From Tillus elongatus (Eukaryota > Arthropoda > Insecta > Coleoptera > Cleridae): a DNA stretch of 64,000 nucleotides. Within the stretch, counting starts at the first letter, position 1, and each line of letters begins with the position of its first letter. This document shows, in pieces, positions 24,780 through 36,599 of the stretch. The notes below the pieces were generated by a model, which was not told the DNA's origin, made no database searches, and was given only the letters and a program-made list of their open reading frames with translations. A program made the position numbers and the translations under genes. Location: assembly GCA_964006375.1 (NCBI GenBank), contig OZ023270.1, positions 53,713,820-53,777,819 on the forward strand. The letters run 5' to 3'.

Positions 24780-25205
24780 TGCGGATCGTGTATGTATTTT
24801 AACCTCAATCGGTCGCAAAGTTCTTCCTGTTGCTGTGATAAATTGATATATGTCAGGAGTAAACTACCACCAAATGGGGCTATTTTCAAGTCAACTTCTG
24901 GTATCCACTTAAGTGTTCCTAGCAAAGGTTATAGTATTTTAAGCTCAGTCAGTTTAACAGTTTTGACGGTAGTAGTAATAAACTGAAATATGTCAAGAGT
25001 ATTATACTACCTCTAAATGAGGGTATATTTGAGTCAAATTTGGTTACCAGTTTACTGTTGGTAATAGTGATAGCGTATGTACTTTAACCTCAATCCATTG
25101 TATAGTTCTCCCGGTAGCAGTGATACGCTGAAATATGTCAGGACGAAACTACCCCTAAATAGTGGTATTTTAAAGTCATCTTCTGGTAGCAAGTGTATTG
25201 TTCCT
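24780..25205. repeat. tandem array of ~120-bp units
   Basis: About three and a half units. Each has a CTCAATC/CTCAGTCAG phrase, GGTAGTAGTAATAAACTGAA, ATATGTCAGGAG and TTCTGGTAGCAAGT, ending GTTCCTAGCAATGG. Homologous units lie at 19860-20110. The array runs straight into a PLE GIY-YIG remnant. Confidence 0.82.
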
Positions 25206-25440
25206 AGCAATGGGACCAGATTTAAGGAACATGTGGCATAGCTGAGATACGGTAGTGTAGACAAGTCATGCGTGGCCCAGCATATTTGGGAGAATAATCA
25301 CCGCATAGATAAAGAAAACCTGAAGATTATCAAAAATGATATACCGCCTACGAGAGTATTTATATCTCTAACGTCATAAACAACAAAGTTTCCTAAACTG
25401 AGCTCTGCCATTGGTTAATAGTTCACTGTTCACATCGTGT
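25206..25440 (+). pseudogene. PLE GIY-YIG domain remnant
   Basis: Broken frames read KEHVA..LRYGSVDKSCVAQH, IWENNHRIDKENLKIIKN and a following VFISLTS stretch. This aligns with the second half of the domain at 8583-8860 (minus). A stop replaces one residue after EHVA, and small indels follow. The first half (GIY..YGG) is missing, and a 120-bp tandem array stands in its place. Confidence 0.78.
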
Positions 25441-25619
25441 CTTTGATATAAAAGGGATGCCGAAACTCAGTAGGGACAGATATAACGGGATTTTAAAAGG
25501 ACTTCTGGCAATTAAAATATAAACGTAGAATGTTTGCTTGTTGATCCCCCTATCTCTAGGGTGTTAGTATTTTACCCGATACCTAATATAAATACAATGT
25601 GTAGTAGTTATTCGTTTAG

Positions 25620-25680
25620 AATTTCTCATCATTTGATGATGCTAACTTTGTTAGTAAAACGATCGTCAGGTTTTTTTAAT
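25620..25680 (+). ncRNA. hammerhead-like motif, PLE copy 3 (decayed)
   Basis: TTGATGA (25633-25639; first core C changed to T), one base, GCTAAC-TTT-GTTAGT (strong stem II), AAAAC in place of GAAAC, GATC, GTC, AGG. Two core changes suggest it is inactive. It helps define the shared layout of the three copies. Confidence 0.4.
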
Positions 25681-25719
25681 GTGTTGTGGTGATTTGAGTT
25701 CTTCAAGTGTACTTATAAA

Positions 25720-26024
25720 ATCACAGATAAAGAGTTTCATGAAAAACTTTTGTCTATAAGTAGTCGGTCAGTTGAAATAACTAATTTTGGTCCGCAAATT
25801 ATTTTTCCCCCAGCCGTATGCGTGCTGCGAAGACTAGAACGTTCCAGTGAATCCCATTGTAACCTAGTTTACCTCAATTTGCCCTACTCAGAGGTAAACG
25901 GGTGTAAAGGAACATAGTACGGGCAAAATATTAGCAAGCGTGAAATATTTAAAAAGGTGTAATGTAAATAAGCCAACAATGATAAATGACCAAAAAGTGA
26001 AAATAGTATCAGCGTGCATGTAAG
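25720..26024. other. no recognised feature
   Basis: AT-rich single-copy-looking sequence after the PLE end. Confidence 0.4.
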
Positions 26025-26360
26025 ATCCCAAATTTTATCTACCAGAAGTCGGTTTATCTAAAACTGCCAGCTCATCTGAAAATTCACAATTTTTTTTTAT
26101 CTTAAAAAATTGGCTAAAAATTTTATTTGTGGTTTGGTGACATTGTTATTTCTAAATAAAACATTAACTTCCACACATATTGTTAGACAACATCCCAAAT
26201 GTTATCAACCAGAAGTTGATTTCTCTAAAACTGCCAGTTAGCTCATCTGAAAAATCACCATTTTTTGTTGCTTAAAAAAATTCGCGAGAAATTTGATGTG
26301 TGGTTTGGTGACATTGTTATTCCTAAATAAAACATTAACACAGATTGTTAGACAACCCAC
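26025..26360. repeat. direct repeat pair, about 165 bp
   Basis: Copies at about 26025-26180 and 26195-26355 share CAGAAGT.GATTT.TCTAAAACT, GCTCATCTGAAAA and GTGGTTTGGTGACATTGTTA, ending AAATAAAACATTAAC. Confidence 0.85.
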
Positions 26361-26459
26361 CATACTGTTATTATACATACTGATAAATCATAAATTATAA
26401 TGCTGCAGCTATTGTAAACCCACTCCAAGATTCTATGGTAGAGAATATTTAAAAAAAGC

Positions 26460-26758
26460 CTGGACGCAGCAAGTGCGTTATGATAGTGAATTTTCATAAA
26501 AATGTTTTAAATAGCAAATATGTGTGACACAAATTTGGTTACCAGTATAACATATATAGTAAAAATAATGTACCATATTTCATCAAAATAACTTTATTGT
26601 TCGAAAATGTAAAAAAAATTTTTCGAAAATAAACTTAAAATGGTCCCGAAAAAACTAGTTTCCTGGCCAACGAACCTTATAGGTTAATAGCAAATTGAGC
26701 TATTCAAATTTGAGTCATTCAATAAAAACTCGCTACCATAACGCACTTGCTGAGTCCC
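26460..26758. mobile_element. 299-bp MITE (family A terminus type)
   Basis: Inverted ends of about 36 bases: left TGGACGCAGCAAGTGCGTTA, right ATAACGCACTTGCTGAGTCC. The interior has GGTTACCAGTATAAC and AACTTTATTGTT blocks shared with the element at 57583-57893. No coding frame. Confidence 0.85.
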
Positions 26759-26884
26759 GAATTTATTTTCTTACAAACATGCATTATAATTTCGTGGTCT
26801 AAATTCCATACATTTAACGCTGGCTCATAACTGACACTGATAGGGAGAATCCGTCTGTGCAATTAAAAGAAAACATTGTTTAAT

Positions 26885-27240
<356 letters not shown>

Positions 27241-27435
27241 CTGATGATTGTACGCTTTCACGGCCGTGTTGCAAACTAAATAAACAACAGGAATTTCTTG
27301 ACAGGTAATTTTTTAATCAAAACCTTCTTCAGAATCACATACACTACATGGAACATGACAGTCACAAATCGAAAAAAAGTCAATATAATTAGCTTATAGA
27401 AAGTTTTAAAAATTTTGATGCATAACTACATAAAA
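27241..27435 (-). repeat. PLE-like terminal fragment, repeated at 30905-31065
   Basis: On the minus strand CTGAAGAAGGTTTTGAT and TTTGCAACACGGCCGTG resemble the conserved 3' terminal blocks of a second PLE lineage. The part 27331-27435 (GTCACAAATCGAAAAA, GCTTATAGAAAGTTTTAA, TGCATAACTACA) recurs at about 30937-31065 in the same orientation, flanking the LINE cluster between them. Confidence 0.55.
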
Positions 27436-27570
27436 TAAGAAATTAAACCAATAACATAACATTTATTCATCGGCCAAAGATTTACACAATAAATATAGGC
27501 AATCGTCTCCATAGCATAATAAAGGCTATGCAACAATACAGTACAAATTAAATTGCATATAAACATGCAG

Positions 27571-27574
<4 letters not shown>

Positions 27575-27652
<78 letters not shown>
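27575..27652. repeat. TA microsatellite
   Basis: Uninterrupted TA repeat of about 78 bases. Confidence 0.98.
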
Positions 27653-27904
27653 CTAAATTTGCACAACACAAAGAAAACTGAATCTCATAAAACACAAGAG
27701 AACAACAGCTGGCTGTCAACAGTCGAGCGCTCCATGAAGCACAGGGTCATTGAGGTACTCCGCCACACTGTAGTAAGACTTGCCAATTAGCAATTTCCTC
27801 ACGGTAGTAAGGCTCATGTAGTGGTTATCAGACCAATGATAATATATGGAGCCATAGTTTGGTGGCCTAAGACACTTCGTGGTATCGCGAGGGCCAAACT
27901 GGCT
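27653..27904. other. short unassigned stretch
   Basis: A 63-codon minus-strand frame (27716-27907) gives a low-repeat peptide with no family I recognise. It borders the LINE that starts near 27905 and may be repeat-derived. Confidence 0.3.
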
Positions 27905-28061
27905 CATCTATAGAGACAAGCTTGTTTGATGATAACGGGAGCGATAAGCACCGCACCATCAGCCGCTCTGGAGGTCCTCCTTAATATTCCACCTCTTCAC
28001 ATATGGTTGCAGGGGGTGGCGAGGTGGACAACGTACAGAGTTAAAACAAAAGGCCGACAGT

Positions 28062-29093
28062 ATGCCGAAGGAAATCAGTCTGGGAGGGTCCGGACTCCTC
28101 GATGACATTGAGGGTCACGGGATTCTGGGAATGGTCTCAGACTTGATGCCTACAAAGATCAGTAGAGATCTATCTTTCAAGACCGTCCTGCCGGAAAGGG
28201 AGGACTGGGAGCGAAATCAAACGACCCTATTGAGAGCCGATCTCTGCTGGTACTCTAACGGCTCCAAAAACAAATTTGGGAGTAGGAGCCGGCGCATATG
28301 GGGGCAGCACCGATGCTAGACTATCAGCTAGCCTCGGCAAGTACGCAACCATACACCAGGCAGAAGTGTATGCCATCGAGATGTGTGCAAGGAAAGTATA
28401 AAAAACCAGTGCACACACAAATCGATAAAGATATATGCAGATAGCCAAGCTGCAATAAAGGCTCTTGGTTCCTACCGGTGTAATTCAAAAACAGTATGGA
28501 CTTGTAAATCTGCCCTTAACGAACTGGGCAGCTGTAATGAGGTGTCGCTGGTCTGGATACCGGGTCACTCGGACCATGATGGCAATGTTGCGGCCGACGC
28601 GCTTGCCAGGAGTGGTGCCCAGAGAGACTTTGTCGGACCAGAACCGGTGCTGGAGATAACATCATGCACAGCAAAACGCACCTTAAAGACCTGGACAGAG
28701 AGAATGATAATCCAGTATTGGCAAAATCTTCCAGGATTAGCTCACTCGAAGGCCTTCATAAATGGCCTGTCTGAATCAAGGGCTAAAAAACTTCTAGAGT
28801 TAAACAGACAACAACTAAGTACTCTAGTCGGCCTGTATACAGGACACTGCCGCTTGCGTCACCACATGCACCGTATTGGAGTCGGTCAGGAGACCGACTG
28901 CCGGCTGTGTATGGAGAGTGACGAGACAGCAGAGCACATACTGTGTTCCTGTCCGGCAGCGGACAGGACTAGATACCTGCTCTTTGGCAAGATAAAGCTT
29001 GCTCCGGAGGATCTGGATCAACTTTCGCCCATAAAGATTATCGACCTCTGTAGGAGGCTGGATTTGTTGGACATTAGGCGTGAGCCACAATAG
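28062..29093 (+). pseudogene. RNase H and C-terminal tail of the LINE
   Basis: The domain starts CWYSNGSKNKFG (the first catalytic Asp appears as N). It continues in another frame as GAGAYGGSTDARLSASL and IHQAEVYAIEMCAR, and in a third frame (28383-29093) as IYADSQAAIKAL and VSLVWIPGHSDHDGNVAADA. The LINE tail follows with LPGLAHSKAFI, LYTGHCRLRHHMHRIG and the zinc-knuckle-like CRLCMESDETAEHILCSC. Two frameshifts and the D-to-N change mark it as inactive. Confidence 0.86.
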
Positions 29094-29139
29094 ACCTTAT
29101 GGTCGCGGTGGAGGAACCGGTATGGCCCACTCACAATCA

Positions 29140-29155
29140 AACCTAACCTAACCTA
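29140..29155 (+). repeat. AACCT x3 at LINE 3' end
   Basis: Three units equal to the insect telomere repeat (CCTAA/TTAGG) close the RNase H LINE. Some R1-clade elements target or end in such simple repeats. Confidence 0.85.
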
Positions 29156-29389
29156 GGCTCATTTTTTATGCGATTCTGGTAGCCTGTTAAAGACGATAAT
29201 CGACCTATATGATGGACTATTTTCATAAAAATTGTTCTATAAAACGGGATCTCCAATACCGTCACCGCGAAGGTTGTAACTATTGTACGACCCAATAGTG
29301 TTTAAATTTTTATTTCGTTTTAGATACAGTAAAATTTGGTAAATATGCATACGGGGGCCAGTCATTATTCCCAGAAATGGGAAAAAGCC

Positions 29390-30880
29390 CTCTACAGCTG
29401 GTTTGCATGGTGTTTCCCGCCATAAAATGAATTGGCCTTTTTTGCATTCTCAACACCCTCACAATGTCCGCAGTGGGACCTCACCCCAGAATTGTGTAAG
29501 AGATTCTCGAGAGCATGTGTGCAAAGTAGAATAACTTCGAGATCCCAAGGTCGACAGTATCTCTCAACTGTTGGATTATATAACAAGCCGTCGAAAGCTG
29601 TCCACGCAATCCATCAACGTAAGCCGACCATCCTAGTCGATAGTCCAATGCAACTCCCAAGAACTTTGCTTGAGTAGTATTCATTATTTGAGAACCTCTA
29701 AGAGAAACCACAGGATTCCCCGAAGAACGTCCAGCCTAAATGTCATAGCTAAGGCATACAGATTTACCTGTGTTGAGGACGAGTTTATTTTCTATAAAAT
29801 ATTGATTCAGTTCGTATAACGTTTGCCTTCTCCGATAATGATGAAGCGTCTCTACTAACAGTATACCAGCCATGAAGCGACATATCCGAAACATAGACCC
29901 AATACAGAGCCCTGCTGGACACCCCTTTTACCGCCAATACATCTGAGTTTATACCTCCGAGGGAGACAAAGTGTTGTCTCTCGCTCAAATATCTGATTAA
30001 CCAATCAAGAGCCACTCCTCTGACTTCGATAGACTCAAGCTTAGACACAAGCACATCATGATCGACTAGGTCAGAAGCCTGGCTCAAGTCCAAAAATAGA
30101 CTCACCCTCATCAATAACATGGTATAATTTATCCAAAAAAGTATTCATTGCAGTATTTCTGCAGCGCCCCACACACAATCCTCAATGTTTCAAAAGATAA
30201 TTCATTAGCCTTCCAGCCACGATTTTTTCAAATATTTTAGAAAAAAAGTCAACCACAGTGGTAGGTCTACAGGAATCAGGCTTTTGCGTGAACTTTTTTT
30301 ATGTATGGGAATTATTTTTGACTTCTTTAGGGCATCAGGAAATTGTCCATGCGTTAAGGAGTTATTAATTATCGTAGAAAGAGGCACAGACAGCTCTGAA
30401 GCACATAGCTTTAACACAGCAGAGAACAGTCCATCACCACCAGTAGAATATGGAGTTTTCAAAGATTCAATTACACGTTCCACCTCCCTCTCCATTACTG
30501 GAAACATAAAAAACGAATGACAACACCTAATTTGGTGATCACACCGATTACCATCAGAAGCCAGCACAAGATTGTCAGTGCTGGTATTAAAATGTTTATT
30601 AAGAGTTTCTGCAGAGTCACACACATTCATCATAATTCTACCATCCATCTCCATGGTGGAAATCTCTCTTTTCATCCGATGTTCGCCAAATATTTCTCGA
30701 GCTGTTTTCATTTTATTATCGGATTCGATAAGTAAACGTGTAGAGTAATGTCTTATATGTCTTTTTGTATTTTTTGTAGTATTCCAGCAGAGACACACTG
30801 CCACATAATGAAAGCACCTATGAATTTTTGAGCGTGAGAGACGATCTTTTAATGCCTTCTGTGGTCCAGCCCACATCACA
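29390..30880 (-). pseudogene. decayed non-LTR reverse transcriptase
   Basis: From 30880 leftwards there are an upstream linker (SDNKMKTAREIFGEH) and an RT start (VIESLKTPYSTGGDGLFSAV, LCASELSVPLSTIINNSLTH, KKSKIIPIHKKSSRK). After frame breaks come LFLDLSQASDLVDHDVLVSK and VALDWLIRYLSERQHFVSLG (30120-29785), then the thumb KFLGVALDYRLGWSAYVDGL (29711-29481). The YxDD palm box is not recognisable. Multiple frameshifts are present, so this is a fossil of a Jockey-superfamily or CR1-type element that differs from the copy at 13.5-16.4 kb. Confidence 0.78.
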
Positions 30881-31069
30881 CCTCAGTCATTCGAAACATT
30901 AGTAATAGTTACATTGAAGAAACACAGGGAAAGTTACATTCACTACATGGAATATGTCAGTCACAAATCGAAAAAGAAAGTCCAATTTAACTAGCTTATA
31001 CATAGAAAGTTTTAACATTTTTTATACATAACTACAATATAAAATACAAATGTAACCAGTAAATCAAAA

Positions 31070-31586
31070 CATTAATAGGTACATTGAAGAAACGGATGTG
31101 AAAAGTTACAACCTTACTTTGTTCTATTTATATTACTGCTGACAGGATATTTCATCAATGGTACAAAATAGCTGAAGAATAAAACACATCAAATATTATA
31201 ACTCGCTATTAGTGCTCTTTTTCAAGTAGTCAAAGGTGTGTGTGTAAAAAAACAGACAAAGATATCAATCTAAAGATTTGGATAAGTATAAGAATACTGT
31301 GTAGGTAAATAAAAATAATTTTTATTCTCTAATTTCAATGGTAAAATGTCACATGTTGGCATTTAGATGGTCGGTGAAGCACTAACAATAAAGTAATGAG
31401 TTCGTCCACGGTAGATCAGGTTGAAGACCATTCAAGATTCCTATATCAAAATATGTTTGAACCAGCACTGTAACATACACTAACATATGAAATATTTTAA
31501 AGACTTCAGCAACACTGGTAGTGTTTATGTAATCTTTAATATAAGATACCTAATCATCATACCTACTTAAAATAAAAATACGCATT
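31070..31586. other. no recognised feature
   Basis: AT-rich sequence with a short TG tract near 31227; no coding signal. Confidence 0.4.
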
Positions 31587-31863
31587 TCACTTAAAGCATT
31601 TATTTGTACCTTTTTGTTGATATTGTACTTTTATTAATAATAATCGCCAGCCATTAAAACAAAAATGGTTCCTGGCATTGATGAAATATTTTAGGTAATC
31701 CTCCGATTGTTTATTTAAAGGTATAATGGCCAAAAAGTAATCATCAAAAATTGTGTCAAATAGCTCAATATAATTCCTAGAGAACCCAGGACCAAAATAT
31801 ATTATTTGCACAGATTCACTGTCATCCCTCAAGGCACTTACGAAATCAAGAACAGATAACATC
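31587..31863 (-). CDS. hypothetical exon or small protein, unidentified
   Basis: An ATG-initiated 91-codon frame encodes a compact-looking peptide (MLSVLDFVSALRDDSESVQI near the start, then IYFGPGFSRNYIELF, ending GTNKCFK). Composition is protein-like, with no repeats. On the minus strand the ATG is preceded by a T-rich tract and AACAAG/G, which could be a 3' splice site, and an AATAAA overlaps the end of the frame. It may be the last exon of a minus-strand gene or a small intact gene; no partner exons were recognised upstream. Family unknown, and it could also be a mobile-element relic. Confidence 0.3.
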
Positions 31864-31935
31864 CTTGTTCACAAAATAAAAGAAATGTTATAAGATTCGA
31901 AAATGATAAGCAACACTTCTCTTATTTTTATAGGT

Positions 31936-32263
31936 ACCATAGCATATTGGTATTCAAGGCAATGAGATGGCAGATTCGGAGGCTAAAACAGCTATAAAAA
32001 GCGAAACAAAAATAAAATTCAATATGTGTTATGATCTCATTGCTGCTCACAGGCGTCTAACTTTTATTAAGTGGCAGGTTTTTTGGTCAACAAAAAATAC
32101 CAAATTACATTTGTTTCAATCAGTAATTACAAAAAGTAAGTTAAAATTTGAAATAAAACGTAAAGACAGCGTCCTTGTCAGAAGACTAAGATTAGGACAC
32201 ACAAAGATGACACACCAACATCTTCTAGAAGGAACACCACAAAATAATTTATTGCCCTATTAA
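31936..32263 (+). pseudogene. RNase H/C-terminal fragment of an I-like LINE
   Basis: Translated pieces read HIGIQGNEMADSEAKTAIK (the end of RNase H) and VLVRRLRLGHTKMTHQHLLE, the tail motif of I/Nimb-type elements. It is short and open at both ends; a first frameshift lies near 31965. It is related to, but distinct from, the copies at 10.7-13.0 kb. Confidence 0.72.
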
Positions 32264-32269
32264 ATATTA

Positions 32270-33591
32270 TAGGTGCCAATGACAATTAATGTTGAGGCAC
32301 CAATTTTTCTTTAAATAAAAAAAAATCGTATCGTTTAGGAAATATTCCCATATTTTTTCTTTTTCTGCTTCCCATTTATTAAAAAAAAAAAAACCTGGAC
32401 ACAGGATTAAAGGGGAATTTCTCAGTGAAAAATAGACATAAATATATCATGTGTATATAAAGGCAAGGAAGGCAAAATTAACTGACTAAAAACATTTTAA
32501 GAGCATACTTTTTTACCCCTGGACTAACTTAGCTTACATTTCTTGAGAAAAACATTAGATTATTTGAACCTGCTAAATATTATTTCATTTTTTTTTTGTT
32601 ATTGCCAATTGTTTTTTGGAAAGATAACTAGCTGCAATTTTCTGATTAACGGTTCTTGCACCCTCAAAAATAGGTCCTATTGATGAATATTTGATTAGCA
32701 TCTGTATTCCGACTTTAAACATTTAAAATTCTTACAAATTCTACTTATTATTAAAGAAAAGCACTTACCTACCGCAAAGAAAGGCAAAAGGTCATACACT
32801 TCCTTCTCACTGCACCTTACAAATAATCCATCAAAGAAATTATAACACAAAAAATTGGAACTTTAATAACGTTCAAAAACACTTAACAAACACATTTTAC
32901 ATGCCATTATTACTATTAATATTAATCACATTAATGCCCTTTAATCTATAAGCTGTCCTACTTGCTAAGGTGTAAGTTGTGTTGCCTATACTCTATTATT
33001 CTATACTTTATCCCGTAAAATTACCGGGCTGGTTTGGATGAATGATATACTACGTGTGTACTGCATGCCAAAATCTTTAGCGATTTTCAAGACAGCATCT
33101 TTCAAGAAGTAAAACACAATTTAAATAAGTTTGTTAACCGCGAGTAAAATCGGTTTGTATAAGAAAAAATTAGTAAAAAACGACAGGTGGTGCAAACATT
33201 AATTTGTCTACAAATTTATGCGAAAGAAGAAAACCTATAAACGTGGTAAGACACAAGCACAAATGTAATTGAAAAAGCCAGTTTTACACTAGAGAAGTTC
33301 ATAAAAGTGTGATGGTGTATTATGATCTTCATCGCAAATTCTTTGTCTATGATGATGAAGATGACATTTTGACGTTTTCTACATGTAAATTGAACTACTG
33401 ATATGACATGGATATGCACATCTAATCTACTACTGACCGAAAATCAAAATATGCAAAAGTTAAAATTTCATTATTGATTTTCAAAAAATTTATAAATTAA
33501 AAAAGTTGAGTTCAAGTTTATTAGCTAATATTTGAAAGTGTTTATTTTCCTATTGTTTTGTATTCATATATTATTGATTTATAAGCTGACA
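32270..33591. other. intergenic region upstream of the CCDC51-like gene
   Basis: No coding signal or known repeat is visible. The CCDC51 promoter should lie in the right half. I could not identify a clear TATA box or initiator, which is common for housekeeping genes. Confidence 0.4.
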
Positions 33592-33816
33592 ATGGCATTA
33601 TCACATTTAAAAAGGTTAAATGGAGCAGTTGTTTACAGCATCAAGAAAAATATTAAGCTGCATTTAACAGAAGCACCTAAATATTTAGATAGTATTGTAA
33701 AGTCTCAACACAAAGAAGTAGTTTACAATAAATTTACAGACGTAAGGAACTGGTATAGTCGCGTTTTAGGTCTAGACGAAGTCAAATTATTTCAAGACAG
33801 AGTTATTAGTCTGCAG
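33592..33816 (+). CDS. CCDC51: CCDC51 (MITOK)-like mitochondrial protein, exon 1
   Basis: The exon starts at an ATG in good context (GACAATGG) and gives MALSHLKRLNGAVVYSIKKN then IKLHLTEAPKYLDSIV. This is a Lys/Arg-rich, acid-poor N-terminus that suits a mitochondrial presequence. It continues with NWYSRVLGLDEVKLFQDRVI, the conserved W-Y-x-x-x-x-G-L-x-E-V start of the CCDC51 domain. The ATG was chosen over an upstream in-frame TTG. The exon is 225 bases (75 codons), phase 0, and ends CTGCAG/GTAGGT. CCDC51 (MITOK) forms the pore of the mitochondrial ATP-sensitive K+ channel with ABCB8 in mammals; that role is inferred here. Confidence 0.88.
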
Positions 33817-33885
33817 GTAGGTTGGTTATGTCCTATTTCTTGTTTTGTTGTCATCTCCATAAACATATTTTATTTGTGGGTATAG

Positions 33886-34041
33886 GATCAGTTAATGAAA
33901 ATTCAAGAAAAAAGGAGAGATGTTGGAAGACAATTAGCTGAAGTTAGAAAAAAATCAAATGATTTACAGGATGAAATTCACAAAGTCAAGCGGACTGACG
34001 ATTTGCAAAAGTTTCTAACTCTAATGAAAGATGAGGCAGAG
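33886..34041 (+). CDS. CCDC51: CCDC51 (MITOK)-like protein, exon 2
   Basis: A 69-base intron ends TATAG at 33885. The exon encodes a coiled coil of 52 residues (KRRDVGRQLAEVRKKSNDLQ, DEIHKVKRTDDLQKF) and ends GAG/GTAAAT in phase 0. Its charged heptad pattern matches the matrix-side coiled coil of the family. Confidence 0.88.
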
Positions 34042-34370
34042 GTAAATATGACAGTAGCTATCTTAATGCATTTTACACAAGCAGTAGAGTAATAGTACAA
34101 TATCAAGGTAATCCTGTCTTGAAGACACCTCCCTAGTAAACAAACAATTCAGGTGGAATCAGAGCGCAGAGTGAACGCCGGATGATATGCACTGTTGCCA
34201 GATGGGTATTACCAAGGGTCATTTTAAATATAGAAGGAAATCAAGGGGTGAACAAATGTTTTTATAATGTAAATAAATTTTAATATAGCGTCATCCATAT
34301 AAATCAATATTTGACATATATAGCGGAAAGCAGTAGGAAAACGGAAATGTAAAAAGTTAATTTTCAGCAA

Positions 34371-34612
34371 TGGTGGTCCAGGGGGAAAACGTGGGCCTCT
34401 GGACCCAAGGGTACTGGGTTCAATCCAAGATTTCCACTCTCCACGCTTTTTAAGTACATAAGTAACATCAACAGAGGTTGTGCCATTCTGATTGAGCAAG
34501 GAAATCGGCACGTTCCGCCCTTCCCAGGGGGCGTAAAGCCGTCGGTCCCGTGCGCATGCGATGTTGGGCACGTTAAAGACCCAAATTTCCCGGACAGCGA
34601 GCTGAATGAATC
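34371..34612 (+). repeat. tRNA-derived SINE, old copy
   Basis: A degraded tRNA-like head (GGTGGTCCAGGGGG..AACGTG; B box GGGTTCAATCC at 34416-34426) is followed by the family body CGTTCCGCCCTTCCCAGGGG, GCGTAAAGCCGTCGGTCCCG and GCGATGTTGGGCACGTTAAA. It is more diverged than the copies at 52.9 and 53.9 kb. It lies in intron 2 of the CCDC51-like gene. Confidence 0.82.
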
Positions 34613-34631
34613 ACTTTAGTAAAGTCACTGA

Positions 34632-35053
34632 AGCAATTTCCGTTGCGAATTGCCCATGATAAATAAAACTATATGCTAATAGCAAACAGTATCCAGTAAA
34701 AATATTTTTTGTCGAAATGTTTCATGGTAATGAAGCAATTTCTGCTGACAACTGTCGATGATAAACATAACTGAGAAAATGGCTCAAAATAGGCTTCCAT
34801 TCGAAGTGTTTGCTCATATTTTAGTTTCCTACCTTAAATGAGTGTGAAAAGAGGATGAAGCAATTTCCGTTGCGAATTGCTGATGATAATTACAACTATA
34901 TGGTAATAGCAAACGGTATCCAGTATTTTTTTTTTAAGTCAAAATGTTTCATGGTGATGAAGCAATTTCCACTGACAACTGTCGATGATAAACATAACCA
35001 AGAAAATGGCTCAAAATGGGCTTCCCTTCGAAGTGTTTGTTCATCTTGTTTGA
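34632..35053. repeat. direct repeat pair, about 195 bp
   Basis: Copies at 34632-34822 and 34857-35053 share GAAGCAATTTCCGTTGCGAA, AAATGTTTCATGGT, GACAACTGTCGATGATAAAC and GGCTTCC.TTCGAAGTGTTT. Spacing 225 bases. Confidence 0.88.
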
Positions 35054-35604
35054 CTACTGATGTTTACGTTATCATAGGTTAATATGTTGTAATTTTATAT
35101 TACATAGAAATGTACACTTGTGCATTAGTCACTGACTAAATAAGTAAACAAACCTTTGCTGATCGTTAAATAGAATGGATTATATTTGACTAGGGTTGCC
35201 ATACGTCCTAGTTTTCTCAGACATGTCCTCTTTTTTAGGCTTACGGGCAATGTCCGGGCAAGTTTTTTCGATTGTCCGGGATTGCGGAAATGCCTGGGTT
35301 AGTTTTTTCGTTGGGTCATGCTTTTATACTTTGTTAGTTTGGTACTCCTCTGTCTGTTGTTTATGCGATTCCTGTGAGAATACAAACGCCCGACAGCCCA
35401 AACATGACAGCCCTAAGAATGCATGTAAAATTATGTATAATTGTTGTGACGTGTCAAGTGGTGCGCTGTTTGCAACACAGTGTGCCATAGACAAATTTAC
35501 TTTATCTATGCAGTGTGCTTCAGCTGATTGTTCTATAAGTGTGCTCATGGCTGTTGTGGGTGTTGGTTGATCGCTGGTATGGATGTGGTTGTCAGTGGGT
35601 ACAT

Positions 35605-35906
35605 GTTGGGTGCACGCGTACACATTCACATGTGGGCGATCCTTAAGTAGACGGGTCCCGTCATTTCATGCATTGCGAGAGCGGCATTGCCGGACGGTGC
35701 TTATTGCTCTAGGGGCCTGCCTGAACTGACCTTCCTGACCTACAGGGTAGGTCAAGAAGGTAAGGTCAGGCAGCCCTGTAGGTCAGGAAGGTCAGGTCAG
35801 GCAGGATCCTAGAGCCATAAGCACCGTCCGGCAATGCAGCTCTCTCAATGCATGGACGGGACCCGTCTAAGGATCGCCTCACATGTGTAGATATAGTACA
35901 CCCAAC
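35605..35906. repeat. 302-bp palindromic foldback element
   Basis: Two arms of about 145 bases meet near 35755. Outer ends are GTTGGGTG (35605) and CACCCAAC (to 35906). Inner landmarks are ACGGGTCCCGTC / GACGGGACCCGT and GCATTGCCGGACGGTGCTTA / TAAGCACCGTCCGGCAATGC. The centre holds nested CCTGACC/GGTCAGG repeats. It is much more GC-rich than the host intron, could extrude as a cruciform, and has no coding frame. Confidence 0.9.
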
Positions 35907-36129
35907 CTGACCTTGTTCTATGTGTAGTACAGTTACGTGTCTAGTGTGAATGAGTCCTAGTCTTGAGATGAGTATGAGTCCTTGTTTTGTTCTCTTTTCT
36001 CGAAATGGAGATGTCCTAGTTTGTCTTAGTTTTTAAATGTGCTTGTCCTAGCCTAAACTTTTTTGGTCTGGCGTGCGTGCGTGCGTGTGTGTGTGTGTGT
36101 GTAGTATTATTATTTTGTTTTTGAAAACA

Positions 36130-36476
36130 CATATTATAAACAAATTTTTGGAACTCCAATGGGTGCTTGTATCTCTCCAATTATTGCACAATATGTTATA
36201 GATGATTTGCTTGAAACATGTATACCAAAATTAAATTTTTGGCACTTTTCGACTTCACTCAAATTCATAAAAAGGTTTTCTTTTCATGTTTGTTATTACA
36301 TAATTAGTTTAGTAGAACTCATGTTATATGTAAGTATTTTAAACTTTTATATTTTTTCCAAGTCAATTGTAAACCTTTTTTTCTTTCCATGTTGTAGCCT
36401 TGAGAAAGGAATAAATTTTTCCGAAAGCTCGGTCTATAATAAAGAGTTTTATTCTACAACTGACGGCTTTCCCACA

Positions 36477-36480
<4 letters not shown>
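36130..36480 (+). pseudogene. Penelope-like RT fragment and 3' end, second lineage
   Basis: Translation gives FGTPMGACISPIIAQYVIDD and LLETCIPKLNFWHF, the PLE block that precedes the YVDD box. Coding is then lost. Further on, CCTTGAGAAAGGA, TTTCCGAAAGCTCGG and an AAAGAGTTTTATTCTACAAC stretch resemble the conserved 3' end of another PLE group; 27241-27330 (minus) is comparable. It sits in CCDC51 intron 2. Confidence 0.68.
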
Positions 36481-36566
<86 letters not shown>

Positions 36567-36590
36567 GTTATTATTATTATTATTATTATG
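36480..36590. repeat. TA microsatellite followed by (TTA)n
   Basis: TA repeat 36480-36563, then about seven ATT/TTA units. Confidence 0.97.
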
Positions 36591-36599
36591 GTTTTCGAC

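Larger units (their letters stand above)
27905..29160 (+). mobile_element. RNase H-bearing LINE 3' part with (CCTAA)n tail
   Basis: The + strand begins near the end of the RT thumb (a translated phrase AALEVLLNIPPLHIWLQG, about 27960-28015), runs through a linker and an RNase H domain, and ends with a short 3' UTR and three AACCT units (29140-29155). It is 5' truncated and frameshifted. The remnant at 2568-3125 (minus) is of the same group; 46478-47350 (minus) is more diverged. Confidence 0.82.
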